Shown: piece by piece, positions 1 to 5,891 of the stretch
Layout of the letters: each line of letters opens with the position of its first letter
Position numbering within the stretch: position 1 is the stretch's first letter
Source of the DNA: Firmicutes bacterium UBA1764
GTDB taxonomy: Bacteria; Bacillota; Clostridia; Peptostreptococcales; Anaerovoracaceae
Reading direction: 5' to 3'
DNA length: 12,355 bases
Assembly (NCBI GenBank): GCA_002315535.1
Contig: DCHA01000013.1
Span: 1,699-14,053, forward strand
Notes under the pieces: model-generated
What the model was told of the DNA's origin: nothing
The model's database searches: none
Seen by the model: the letters and a program-made list of their open reading frames with translations, nothing else
Position numbers and translations under genes: made by a program

Positions 1-134
1 TTCTTGCAGAACTTACAATACTTCATCATTTCAATACGATCAGGATTGTTTCTCTTGTTCTTTGTTGTGTTGTAGTTTCTCTGCTTGCATTCTGTGCAGG
101 ATAAAGTTACCTTTACTCTTACATCATTAGCCAT
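1..134 (-). CDS. rpmG: 50S ribosomal protein L33, 3' end cut by window edge
   Basis: Structural protein of the large ribosomal subunit. Reading from the ATG at 134-132 the product begins MANDVRVKVTLSC and continues with CTECKQRNYNTTKNKRNN, then MMKYCKFCK at the edge. This is the classic L33 pattern, with two CxxC pairs (CTEC and CKFC) that bind zinc in the zinc-containing form. About 44 of the usual ~49 codons are inside the window. An AAAGGAGA ribosome binding site lies just before the ATG. In many Firmicutes rpmG is followed by secE and nusG, which would lie beyond the left edge; that is inference from other genomes. Identity is very secure. Confidence 0.96.
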   Translation of the reverse strand, partial: MANDVRVKVTLSCTECKQRNYNTTKNKRNNPDRIEMMKYCKFCK

Positions 135-170
135 GAGTCTTTTCTCCTTTAAAAAATAACTGTATTTAGT

Positions 171-206
171 ACCGTAAAAACCCCTAAAACACTAGTTTTT
201 TACGGT
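171..206. repeat. 10-bp inverted repeat upstream of rpmG
   Basis: ACCGTAAAAA (171-180) and TTTTTACGGT (197-206) are perfect complements around a 16-nt spacer. On the plus strand the second arm is followed by more T (207-210), like a weak terminator, yet no plus-strand gene lies to its left. On the minus strand it falls in the rpmG leader, about 40 nt before the start codon. It could be a leader structure or an insulator. Function unknown. Confidence 0.5.
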
Positions 207-223
207 TTTTAACGACGAGCAAT

Positions 224-250
224 ACACTATGCCTCTTTCCCGCATAGTGT
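224..250. repeat. 9-bp inverted repeat upstream of rpmG
   Basis: ACACTATGC (224-232) and GCATAGTGT (242-250) form a perfect 9-bp stem with a 9-nt loop. No T-run follows on either strand, so a simple terminator is unlikely. It lies between the apbE terminator and rpmG and could be an operator or part of the rpmG leader. I found no convincing promoter around it. Confidence 0.45.
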
Positions 251-269
251 CATACCCATAGATAATACC

Positions 270-300
270 AAAAAGACCCTGCAAAAGCAAGGTCTTTTTT
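270..300 (-). terminator. Rho-independent terminator of the kinase/flavin gene block
   Basis: An A-tract with GACC (270-279) pairs with GGTC and a T-tract (291-300). The stem is extended by TGC/GCA with one mismatch, and the loop is AAAA. Read on the minus strand the stem is followed by a U-run, 40 bp after the apbE stop codon. It should end that transcript before rpmG. The symmetry also allows plus-strand termination. Confidence 0.8.
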
Positions 301-339
301 ACGCAATTCGTTATTTTTTTAGTATTTCAGGCAAATAGC

Positions 340-1377
340 CTATTCAAAGGTCTGAATCACCTCATTATCCGGCATAACCCAGATCGCTTCAGTGTCTTCC
401 AGGCTGTCAATATAGGCCCTTCCGACCTCATAATCCATATTAAACAGTGCCGTCGATAAGGCATCTGCCCTGCCGGAGTCCTTTGTAATAATAGAAACCG
501 AAAGATAGCGTCTTTCCGGATAGAGACTGTCACCATCGATTATATGGTGATACTGAACACCATCAACCGTAAAGTATCTTTCATACACTCCACTTGTTAC
601 AACCGACTTGCCGTCAAGATTAATTGTCGCGATAGTCGGCTCATCCGAGCTAAGGTCAGGGTTCTGTATTCCAACCCTCCAGCTGCCGTCAGGCTTAGGG
701 CCCAGGGTCCTAACATTTCCCCCGGCATTAATAGCGGCATGAACCACGCCCTTTTCCTCGAGCATTTCTGCGACTCTCTCAACTGCATAGCCCTTTGCAA
801 TGGCACCTACATCAAGTGACATATCAGGGTCAGCCAAAAAAACAGTGCTCTTTGCCTCGTCTATGATCAAATCATCCATGCTGCAATGCTCTGCGGCTGC
901 AAGCAGCTTTTCGTCATCCGGCAGATAGGCCTCATCAGGATTGTACTCCGCAAATTCTCTGGCGTTATGCCAAAGCTTTAGTACAGATCCCATGCATACA
1001 TTGACTTTGCCGGAGCATTCACCATACATTTCCTTTGCCAAAAGAAGCAAATCTATAATATCCTTATCAACGACTACAGGTGCAGCTGCACCCTCATCGT
1101 TAATGGTCTTTACGTTATTTATCCCTTCATAAGTGTGATAAATATCGTAAAGCTGATGATATCTTATGAATTCAGAATTAACCTCATCAAATAAGGCATC
1201 GAATTCTTCCTGGCTTTCACAAAAGCAAACAAAGGAAATAGCAGTATCAAAAGCATCAAAGGATGTCTGATTATACTTTGTCAGGCTTTTCTCATTATTA
1301 AACTTGCCGCACCCTGAAAGGGATACGGCAAGTGCGATTATTATTAAACTAACTAATAATGATCTAAAATGTTTCAT
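340..1377 (-). CDS. apbE: ApbE-family FAD:protein FMN transferase, lipoprotein
   Basis: ApbE enzymes use FAD as donor and attach FMN through a phosphoester bond to Thr/Ser in DxxSGAT motifs of extracytoplasmic redox proteins. The 345-residue product has a signal peptide with lipobox LSGC (Cys23), so it should be anchored on the outer face of the membrane. Family motifs in order: SLDVGAIAKGYAVER (187-201), INAGGNVRTLG (216-226), HHIID (277-281) and ADALSTALF (304-312), where Asp305 and Thr309 fit the metal-binding pair. The start codon overlaps the stop of the preceding gene (TAATG) and has no good ribosome binding site of its own, so translational coupling is likely. The clear substrate is the two-domain FMN_bind protein encoded upstream. 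It is the last gene before the terminator at 270-300. Listeria FmnB is the functional analogue by family. Confidence 0.95.
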   Translation of the reverse strand: MKHFRSLLVSLIIIALAVSLSGCGKFNNEKSLTKYNQTSFDAFDTAISFVCFCESQEEFDALFDEVNSEFIRYHQLYDIYHTYEGINNVKTINDEGAAAPVVVDKDIIDLLLLAKEMYGECSGKVNVCMGSVLKLWHNAREFAEYNPDEAYLPDDEKLLAAAEHCSMDDLIIDEAKSTVFLADPDMSLDVGAIAKGYAVERVAEMLEEKGVVHAAINAGGNVRTLGPKPDGSWRVGIQNPDLSSDEPTIATINLDGKSVVTSGVYERYFTVDGVQYHHIIDGDSLYPERRYLSVSIITKDSGRADALSTALFNMDYEVGRAYIDSLEDTEAIWVMPDNEVIQTFE

Positions 1378-2387
1378 TACATTGCTGATTCAAGAGTGTG
1401 AAGCATGTGACCGATCTTCATTGTGCAGCCTGCAAGGATGTCAGCGCCTGTTGGCTTTGTAGCATCATCCATTGGGATTGCTTCTACGCCTGCCTTGTCA
1501 AGACCAACGAGCTTTTCTGCAAGGAATGCAGCCTGCTGGAACCATTCACCTTCTGCAAGGCTGGAAGCCTTCTGCATGCCATAGTCAGCACCAAGCTGAA
1601 TCTTGGACTTGTAGTTTGCAGATTCACCGATTACGCCGCCCTCTGTTACAGGGAACTTAATCTGTGTTTCGTCGAATGCAGCTGCTGTGATCTTTCCATC
1701 AGCATCAAGAGCTGCTGCTGCGAAGTAGTCTGTGAAGAATACTACGCCATCAGCTTCTGCTGAAAGATCCGTTGAGCTGTCAAGATCTGTAGCAACGCCA
1801 AGAACGATGCTTGTTGCTGTTCCTGCGTCCTGAAGTCTTGTGTAAGCATCTGCTACTGCGTTCATGAAGTCTGTGATGTGGATTGTGCATCCTGCTCTGA
1901 GATCTTCATCTGCCGGATAATAGCTTTCATCAAGCTTGATTCCTGCAACTTCTGCAGCTGTCTTTCCAACAAGGTATTCTTCTAAGAAAGCAACCTGCTG
2001 GTACCATTCACCCTTTTCAAGGCCGGAAGCCTTCTGCATACCGTAATCATCACCCTTCTGGAGCTTTGATCTGAAGTCTACGTCCTTGTTTACAACGCCC
2101 TCAGCATTTACTGTAGCTGTTGTCTGGCAAACGTCGAACTTGCAAGCAACAATCTTGCCTTCCTCGTCAACGAGAATAACTGCTGCTGTTGGGTTAACCT
2201 GTACCTTAGCGTCTGCATCAGCTGTTGCCTGTGTCAGGGTAGCTGTTGGGTTAGCAATACCAAGTCCAAGCTGATATGTTGCTGGAGCTTCTGGCTCTAC
2301 TGCTGGAGCAGGTTCTTCCTTCTGTCCGCAAGCTGTAAGGCAGAATACCATCGCAAGTGCAAGAAGGAGTGCAATAATCTTTTTCAT
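1377..2387 (-). CDS. Lipoprotein with two-fold internal repeat, FMN_bind-like DxxAGCT motifs
   Basis: I do not recognise a characterised family. The 336-residue product has a signal peptide with lipobox LTAC (Cys20) and an acidic/Pro-rich linker. Two repeats of ~140 residues follow (about 39-182 and 192-334). Each repeat has a strand region ending near Asp-rich DEEGKI/DADGKI, a conserved block (SKLQKGDDYGMQKAS, 107-121; SKIQLGADYGMQKAS, 261-275), then GEWxQQxAFL, and finally DLRAGCT (162-168) or DILAGCT (316-322) before an amphipathic helix. That last element lines up with DVISGAT plus helix in the neighbouring FMN_bind protein, which suggests a divergent FMN_bind fold. I chose the ATG at 2387 because GGAGG lies 8 nt upstream; an ATG at 2402 would give five extra residues but lacks that site. 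The gene lies 53 bp after the FMN_bind gene and overlaps apbE. It probably works in the same extracytoplasmic redox module; electron transfer or substrate binding is inference. Confidence 0.75.
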   Translation of the reverse strand: MKKIIALLLALAMVFCLTACGQKEEPAPAVEPEAPATYQLGLGIANPTATLTQATADADAKVQVNPTAAVILVDEEGKIVACKFDVCQTTATVNAEGVVNKDVDFRSKLQKGDDYGMQKASGLEKGEWYQQVAFLEEYLVGKTAAEVAGIKLDESYYPADEDLRAGCTIHITDFMNAVADAYTRLQDAGTATSIVLGVATDLDSSTDLSAEADGVVFFTDYFAAAALDADGKITAAAFDETQIKFPVTEGGVIGESANYKSKIQLGADYGMQKASSLAEGEWFQQAAFLAEKLVGLDKAGVEAIPMDDATKPTGADILAGCTMKIGHMLHTLESAM

Positions 2388-2440
2388 AATTTTTTCCTCC
2401 AAATTAATTATTACTTAAAATATTAAATGCAATTTATATA

Positions 2441-3268
2441 CTAAAGTGTTGCAAACTGAGCAAATGCTGCCTTTACACATTCATAAAGTCCAACAGATGT
2501 CTCTGTAGCTCCACTTACTGTATCAATCTTTGTTACGCCTTCAACGCCGGACTTACGTGTAATTTCCTTAGCGCCAAAGTACTGCTGCCAATAATTCTCG
2601 TTGAGAACCTCTGTACCAAAGCCATCAGTCTCATGTGAATAAATAACATCAATATCAGCAACTGTTCCATCTGCATTAAGAAGAACAGCGACCTTAAACG
2701 GGTAATCAGGATAGTGACCAACGCCCTGAACCATGAATACGTATTTGCCGCTTCCATCGCCCATAACTGCGAGAACATTTTCACCAAGTACTGTATCAAC
2801 TGCTGCGCATCCCGGGAGCATTTCTTCAGCAATTCCTGCGAAGATTTCTTCATCGCTTGGAACATATTCAACGATTCCCATAGCAGCCTTAATAGCTGAG
2901 AAAACGCCTTTAGATGTATATGTTGCACCGCTTATAACGTCAACGCCTTCATAGGTATTTGATGCAAGGATTGCATCCTTAAGCTCTGTCATTGCCTTGC
3001 CACCGATATCAGGAGTTTCTGCATCTCCGGAAAGTGTTAGACCAACAATGATGTCGCCCGCATATTCAACTGTTGCCTTGATAGGACCTGCAAAACCATC
3101 CGCACTGCCTTCGCCTGTGATAATTTCCGCATCTCCAACGAGTGCCTGCTTTGCGGCCTCAGCCTTCTGCGCATCTGCTGCCAGAGCTGCCTGTCCGCCA
3201 AATGAAATTGCCACTCCAACAACTATCATAGCAACAATAGCAATTATAAATTTATTATCCTTTTTCAT
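2441..3268 (-). CDS. Secreted or membrane-anchored protein with two flavinylatable FMN_bind domains
   Basis: Extracytoplasmic flavoprotein expected to carry two covalently bound FMN groups and shuttle electrons. The 275-residue product starts with a hydrophobic segment (7-30) ending in an AxA-type sequence (ALA|AD), so it may be anchored or released. No lipobox is present. FMN_bind domain 1 (about 45-133) ends in DVISGATYTS (110-119, acceptor Thr116). Domain 2 (about 145-272) is more RnfG/NqrC-like and ends in DTVSGATETS (249-258, acceptor Thr255). Both motifs match the ApbE target DxxSGAT exactly. The two-domain layout resembles Listeria PplA, although PplA is a lipoprotein. GGAGG lies 10 nt before the ATG. 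The gene is preceded by an operator-like array and a hairpin, so it is probably the main regulated gene of the block. No membrane quinol/NADH oxidoreductase that could reduce it is visible in the window. Confidence 0.93.
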   Translation of the reverse strand: MKKDNKFIIAIVAMIVVGVAISFGGQAALAADAQKAEAAKQALVGDAEIITGEGSADGFAGPIKATVEYAGDIIVGLTLSGDAETPDIGGKAMTELKDAILASNTYEGVDVISGATYTSKGVFSAIKAAMGIVEYVPSDEEIFAGIAEEMLPGCAAVDTVLGENVLAVMGDGSGKYVFMVQGVGHYPDYPFKVAVLLNADGTVADIDVIYSHETDGFGTEVLNENYWQQYFGAKEITRKSGVEGVTKIDTVSGATETSVGLYECVKAAFAQFATL

Positions 3269-3293
3269 TTTGATATTTCCTCCGAAAATAAAA

Positions 3294-3337
3294 AAGCATG
3301 GCTTCTTATATCGTTAAAAGTATAACAAACCATGCTT
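3294..3337 (-). terminator. Long hairpin with U-run between kinase and FMN_bind genes (terminator or attenuator)
   Basis: On the minus strand AAGCATGG (3337-3330) pairs with CCATGCTT (3301-3294). The stem continues inward with a T-G wobble, two T-A pairs, one mismatch and TTATA/TATAA, leaving a ~10-nt loop. TTTTTTATTTT follows directly (3295-3285), just before the GGAGG of the FMN_bind gene. Read-through transcripts from the kinase gene should stop here. Whether it acts on the FMN_bind transcript depends on where that transcript starts. Confidence 0.65.
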
Positions 3338-3347
3338 AACAAGTAAT
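3319..3347 (-). promoter_or_regulatory. Candidate promoter of the FMN_bind operon inside the hairpin
   Basis: TATACT (3324-3319, minus strand) is a good -10 box. At 17-bp spacing the -35 position is ATTACT (3347-3342), a poor match, which fits a promoter that needs an activator. A start near 3312 would fall beyond the 5' arm of the hairpin at 3294-3337, so the new transcript could not form the terminator. The TTAAG dyads lie immediately upstream. Confidence 0.45.
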
Positions 3348-3393
3348 AAATACTATCTTAATAATCATTAAGTAATACTTAACAGCTATTAAG
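3335..3393. promoter_or_regulatory. Operator-like array: CTTAA-N6-TTAAG dyads repeated at 21-22 bp
   Basis: Two perfect dyads occur: CTTAACAGCTATTAAG (3378-3393) and CTTAATAATCATTAAG (3357-3372). A degenerate third keeps the CTTAA half at 3335-3339. Start-to-start distances are 21 and 22 bp, two helical turns, so the sites lie on one face of the DNA. The array begins right after the kinase stop codon and ends in the candidate promoter of the FMN_bind gene. The natural candidate ligand is the OmpR-type regulator encoded at 5161-5847; that link is inference. Confidence 0.65.
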
Positions 3394-3394
3394 A

Positions 3395-5092
3395 TTATAT
3401 CTTTCTGGGCAAAATCACTATAAAGCTGCAACCCTTGCCTTCTTCAGATACAAGGGTAATAGTTCCCTTGTGATCCTCGACCGCCTGCTTGCATATCGCA
3501 AGTCCAAGTCCGGTCCCAAGGCCACTGCCCTTTGTCGTAAAGAAAGGATCAAAAATCTTATCCTGAATATCCTCCGGAATACCCGGCCCATCGTCGGACA
3601 CCTTTATAATAAAGTCATCTCCGCTGAAGCTGCTTTCTATCTCGAGTCTGCCGCCATTATCACCCATAGCCTGGAATGAATTCAGGATAAAGTTCAAAAG
3701 CATCTGGTGAAGCTGCAGCTCGTTTGCAACAATTCTTCCTTCTGCCAGATTCATCTCCATGCTGACAGTCTTTGGCTTTGCCGGAGCCGCCGATTCGCAG
3801 GCCTTTTCTATCAATTCTTTGGCATCTATGTCACTGAAGTTCTTGTCGGTATTCTTCCTTGAAAGATCAGACAGCCTGGATACTATTCGCTTCGCCCTCT
3901 TTGCAGCGTTATATATTTCCTCGAGGTATTCAGCTATTTCAGTTTCATCCTCCGGCAGCTTTTCAAGGCTCATCATGCTGTATGCCATTACCGGAGTCAA
4001 CACATTATTAAACTCATGAGCAATGCTTGATGTAAGCGTACCTATTGTTTCAAGTCTATCAATGTGAGCAAGCTCATTATGCTTTTCGATGAGCGAGCTC
4101 ATTTCATCATTTTTATCTCTTAAAAATTCAAGCTCGCCCTGCTGTTCCTTTTCCTTTTTTGAACTGAGTCTGAAGTTCCAGATGATTATTATAAGACCCA
4201 GCATAATCATTCCGGCGGATATTATTATTCCTCCGGTGGTAGTCCTCATCCAAGATGTTTTAGCATCTATTTGTCCTGCCACGCCTATGGCGAAGATGGA
4301 ATTGCGGGACTCACTTGCAGGAATGATGTTAATGTAGGCAACATGCTCTTGCTTTTTTTCAGAGTCCCAGTATTCATACTGCTCGGTAAGGGCCCTGTTT
4401 TCTGCCTGAGCAAGTTTCATAAGCTCGATACCATCCGGGCCGCAGGTTGCTCCGGTTACGGCATCTATTGGATCCGCCAAAACCTTATACTTCTGATAAT
4501 GAATCATCATTTCACTTGCATTATCAAGCAATAGAACCCACTTATCCTGGGCAAGATCCGTACTGATAATACTTGTGTAAAATTCCCTGATATCTATTAC
4601 AAGCCCAAGCTGCACTCCATATTCATCCACGGGGGAAAGAATCAAGATGTGCTTTTCACCATCGACATGATTGCAGGATACAATTAAATCCTCGTAATCA
4701 TGCTCTTCTATTTCATAGTTCATTTCCCTGTTAACGGAAAGCTTCGGCTCTTGATATCTTAGAACCAGTACATCGTCGGCAATATCCTGTGAATCGATAA
4801 GGCTGGAATAAAGCCTTGATACAAGGTCGTCAGAATTTCCGGTATATACCCAGGTTTTCTCAGCACGCTGAATGTAGTTATAGTTCATTTCACGCGCAAT
4901 CAGAGAAAGCCTGTAATCAAGGAAGGCGTCTATATTTCTGTCAATTGACTGTGCCAAATGATTGAGCTGGTTTTCCTCATCAGACAAAATATTTTCATTC
5001 TGTTTTTTTATCAGCAATCCGTCGAGCACAATACCGAGGATAATCAATATTATAGCTATGACTATCATTGCGATTTTAAGAGCTTTTTTCAT
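3395..5092 (-). CDS. Membrane sensor histidine kinase with a DAVTGAT motif in its extracytoplasmic domain
   Basis: Two-component sensor that autophosphorylates on His and passes phosphate to a response regulator. The 565-residue product has TM1 (~5-27), a ~260-residue extracytoplasmic region, TM2 (~288-307), a coiled-coil linker (~310-345), an H-box SSIAHEFNN (phospho-His359), an N-box around Asn471, DDGPGIP (500-506), FDPFFTTK (514-521) and GTGLGLAI (526-533). The H-box is of the NtrB/FixL-like type. The sensor region looks like a double Cache fold (WVLLLDNAS near 185-193; a final strand around IFAIGVAG at 266-273), a call from pattern only. Residues 210-216 read DAVTGAT, which matches the ApbE flavinylation consensus and is followed by a helix as in FMN_bind domains. 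The ATG has an AAGGA site ~12 nt upstream. The gene is divergent from its presumed regulator and precedes the flavin genes on the same strand. Confidence 0.93.
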   Translation of the reverse strand: MKKALKIAMIVIAIILIILGIVLDGLLIKKQNENILSDEENQLNHLAQSIDRNIDAFLDYRLSLIAREMNYNYIQRAEKTWVYTGNSDDLVSRLYSSLIDSQDIADDVLVLRYQEPKLSVNREMNYEIEEHDYEDLIVSCNHVDGEKHILILSPVDEYGVQLGLVIDIREFYTSIISTDLAQDKWVLLLDNASEMMIHYQKYKVLADPIDAVTGATCGPDGIELMKLAQAENRALTEQYEYWDSEKKQEHVAYINIIPASESRNSIFAIGVAGQIDAKTSWMRTTTGGIIISAGMIMLGLIIIIWNFRLSSKKEKEQQGELEFLRDKNDEMSSLIEKHNELAHIDRLETIGTLTSSIAHEFNNVLTPVMAYSMMSLEKLPEDETEIAEYLEEIYNAAKRAKRIVSRLSDLSRKNTDKNFSDIDAKELIEKACESAAPAKPKTVSMEMNLAEGRIVANELQLHQMLLNFILNSFQAMGDNGGRLEIESSFSGDDFIIKVSDDGPGIPEDIQDKIFDPFFTTKGSGLGTGLGLAICKQAVEDHKGTITLVSEEGKGCSFIVILPRKI

Positions 5093-5131
5093 TGGCGTTT
5101 TTATCCTTTCTTGATATACTAAAGATATACT
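5092..5131 (+). promoter_or_regulatory. Promoter of the response regulator gene with duplicated GATATACT
   Basis: TTGGCG (5092-5097) and TATACT (5115-5120) are separated by 17 bp, a good sigma-A promoter whose -35 box overlaps the kinase start codon on the other strand. GATATACT occurs twice (5113-5120 and 5124-5131), 11 bp apart, giving a second possible -10 box or a direct-repeat operator. The kinase promoter must lie in the same ~68 bp, but I could not assign it. Confidence 0.5.
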
Positions 5132-5160
5132 TTTTATCAGTAATAGTAAAGGTGAATAAA

Positions 5161-5847
5161 ATGACAGATGACAAGGTCTTAATCGTCGATGATGATAAGG
5201 ATGTATTAAATACTCTATATAAGGTTATAAAGTCAAACGGTATTGATGTGGATCTATCTGAAAGCGGAGAGGATGCTCTGGCAAAGCTGGATGAGACAAA
5301 ATACGACTGCATGCTTCTTGATATAAATATGAACGGCATCAATGGCTTTGATGTAATAAAGGATCTTAGAGGCAAGGGAAACAATATTCCAATTATTATC
5401 GTCTCCGGCAGAAAAGAAGATTATGATACGCTGTATGGACTTGATCTCGGTGCTGATGACTATATCACCAAGCCCTTTAACCCCGTCGTATTGGGGGCAA
5501 AGGTAAAGGCGACGATCAGAAGATTTAAGACCGGACCAAGTGGCGCAGATCCAATTATCAAGGCAGGCCCATTTGCGTATAATACTTCAACGTTGAGGCT
5601 TTATAAGAACGACGAGGAAATTGTGCTGACCTCAAAGGAAAACGCAATGATGAAGCTGTTCATGGATAATATAAATCGTATTTTCTCAAAGGACATGCTC
5701 TACGAAATGATATGGAATGAAAACATTATTGATGAGAACGCAATAATGGTATATATCAACAGACTCAGACAAAAAATCGAAGACGATCCATCACATCCAA
5801 AGTTCATTCAGAATGTGAGAGGCCTCGGATACAGATTCATAGTATAG
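5161..5847 (+). CDS. OmpR/PhoB-family response regulator
   Basis: DNA-binding partner of the divergent histidine kinase. The 228-residue product has a receiver domain (1-~120) with acidic pocket residues in VDDDKD (9-14), phospho-acceptor Asp54 (LLD), Ser82 (IVSG) and Lys104 (TKPF). A winged-helix Trans_reg_C domain follows (~130-226), ending in VRGLGYRFIV, typical of the family. I chose the ATG at 5161: it has AAAGG about 9 nt upstream and places the receiver domain at the normal distance. Upstream in-frame codons would add a non-homologous hydrophobic stretch that overlaps the promoter. Likely targets are its own divergent promoter region and the TTAAG dyads at 3335-3393, both inferred from position. 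Confidence 0.95.
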   Translation: MTDDKVLIVDDDKDVLNTLYKVIKSNGIDVDLSESGEDALAKLDETKYDCMLLDINMNGINGFDVIKDLRGKGNNIPIIIVSGRKEDYDTLYGLDLGADDYITKPFNPVVLGAKVKATIRRFKTGPSGADPIIKAGPFAYNTSTLRLYKNDEEIVLTSKENAMMKLFMDNINRIFSKDMLYEMIWNENIIDENAIMVYINRLRQKIEDDPSHPKFIQNVRGLGYRFIV

Positions 5848-5852
5848 AAAAA

Positions 5853-5874
5853 AGGGATCCCGCAAGGGATCCCT
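5853..5874. terminator. Bidirectional terminator between convergent genes
   Basis: AGGGATCCC (5853-5861), loop GCAA, GGGATCCCT (5866-5874): a perfect 9-bp stem with a tetraloop. On the minus strand a U-run (TTTTTT) follows, a strong terminator for the symporter gene. On the plus strand only AAATTATTAT follows, so termination of the regulator transcript should be weaker. Confidence 0.85.
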
Positions 5875-5891
5875 AAATTATTATCTGCACA

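Noticed and set aside
135..260. tRNA gene upstream of rpmG, suggested by the hairpins
   Set aside because: No cloverleaf, T-loop GTTCRA or CCA-end pattern can be formed on either strand.
2388..2440. Separate promoter or TTAAG site before the repeat lipoprotein
   Set aside because: One TTAAG and a TTGCAT are present, but neither a full dyad nor a convincing -10 at correct spacing; the gene is most simply co-transcribed with the FMN_bind gene.
5092..5160. A 23-residue N-terminal extension of the response regulator
   Set aside because: It precedes the conserved receiver start, overlaps the promoter and has no ribosome binding site; the ATG at 5161 has AAAGG at good distance.
5076..5384. A 102-codon minus-strand frame over the regulator's 5' end
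   Set aside because: It is antisense to a clear receiver domain, its composition is Ser/Phe-rich like a shadow frame, and no ribosome binding site is seen.
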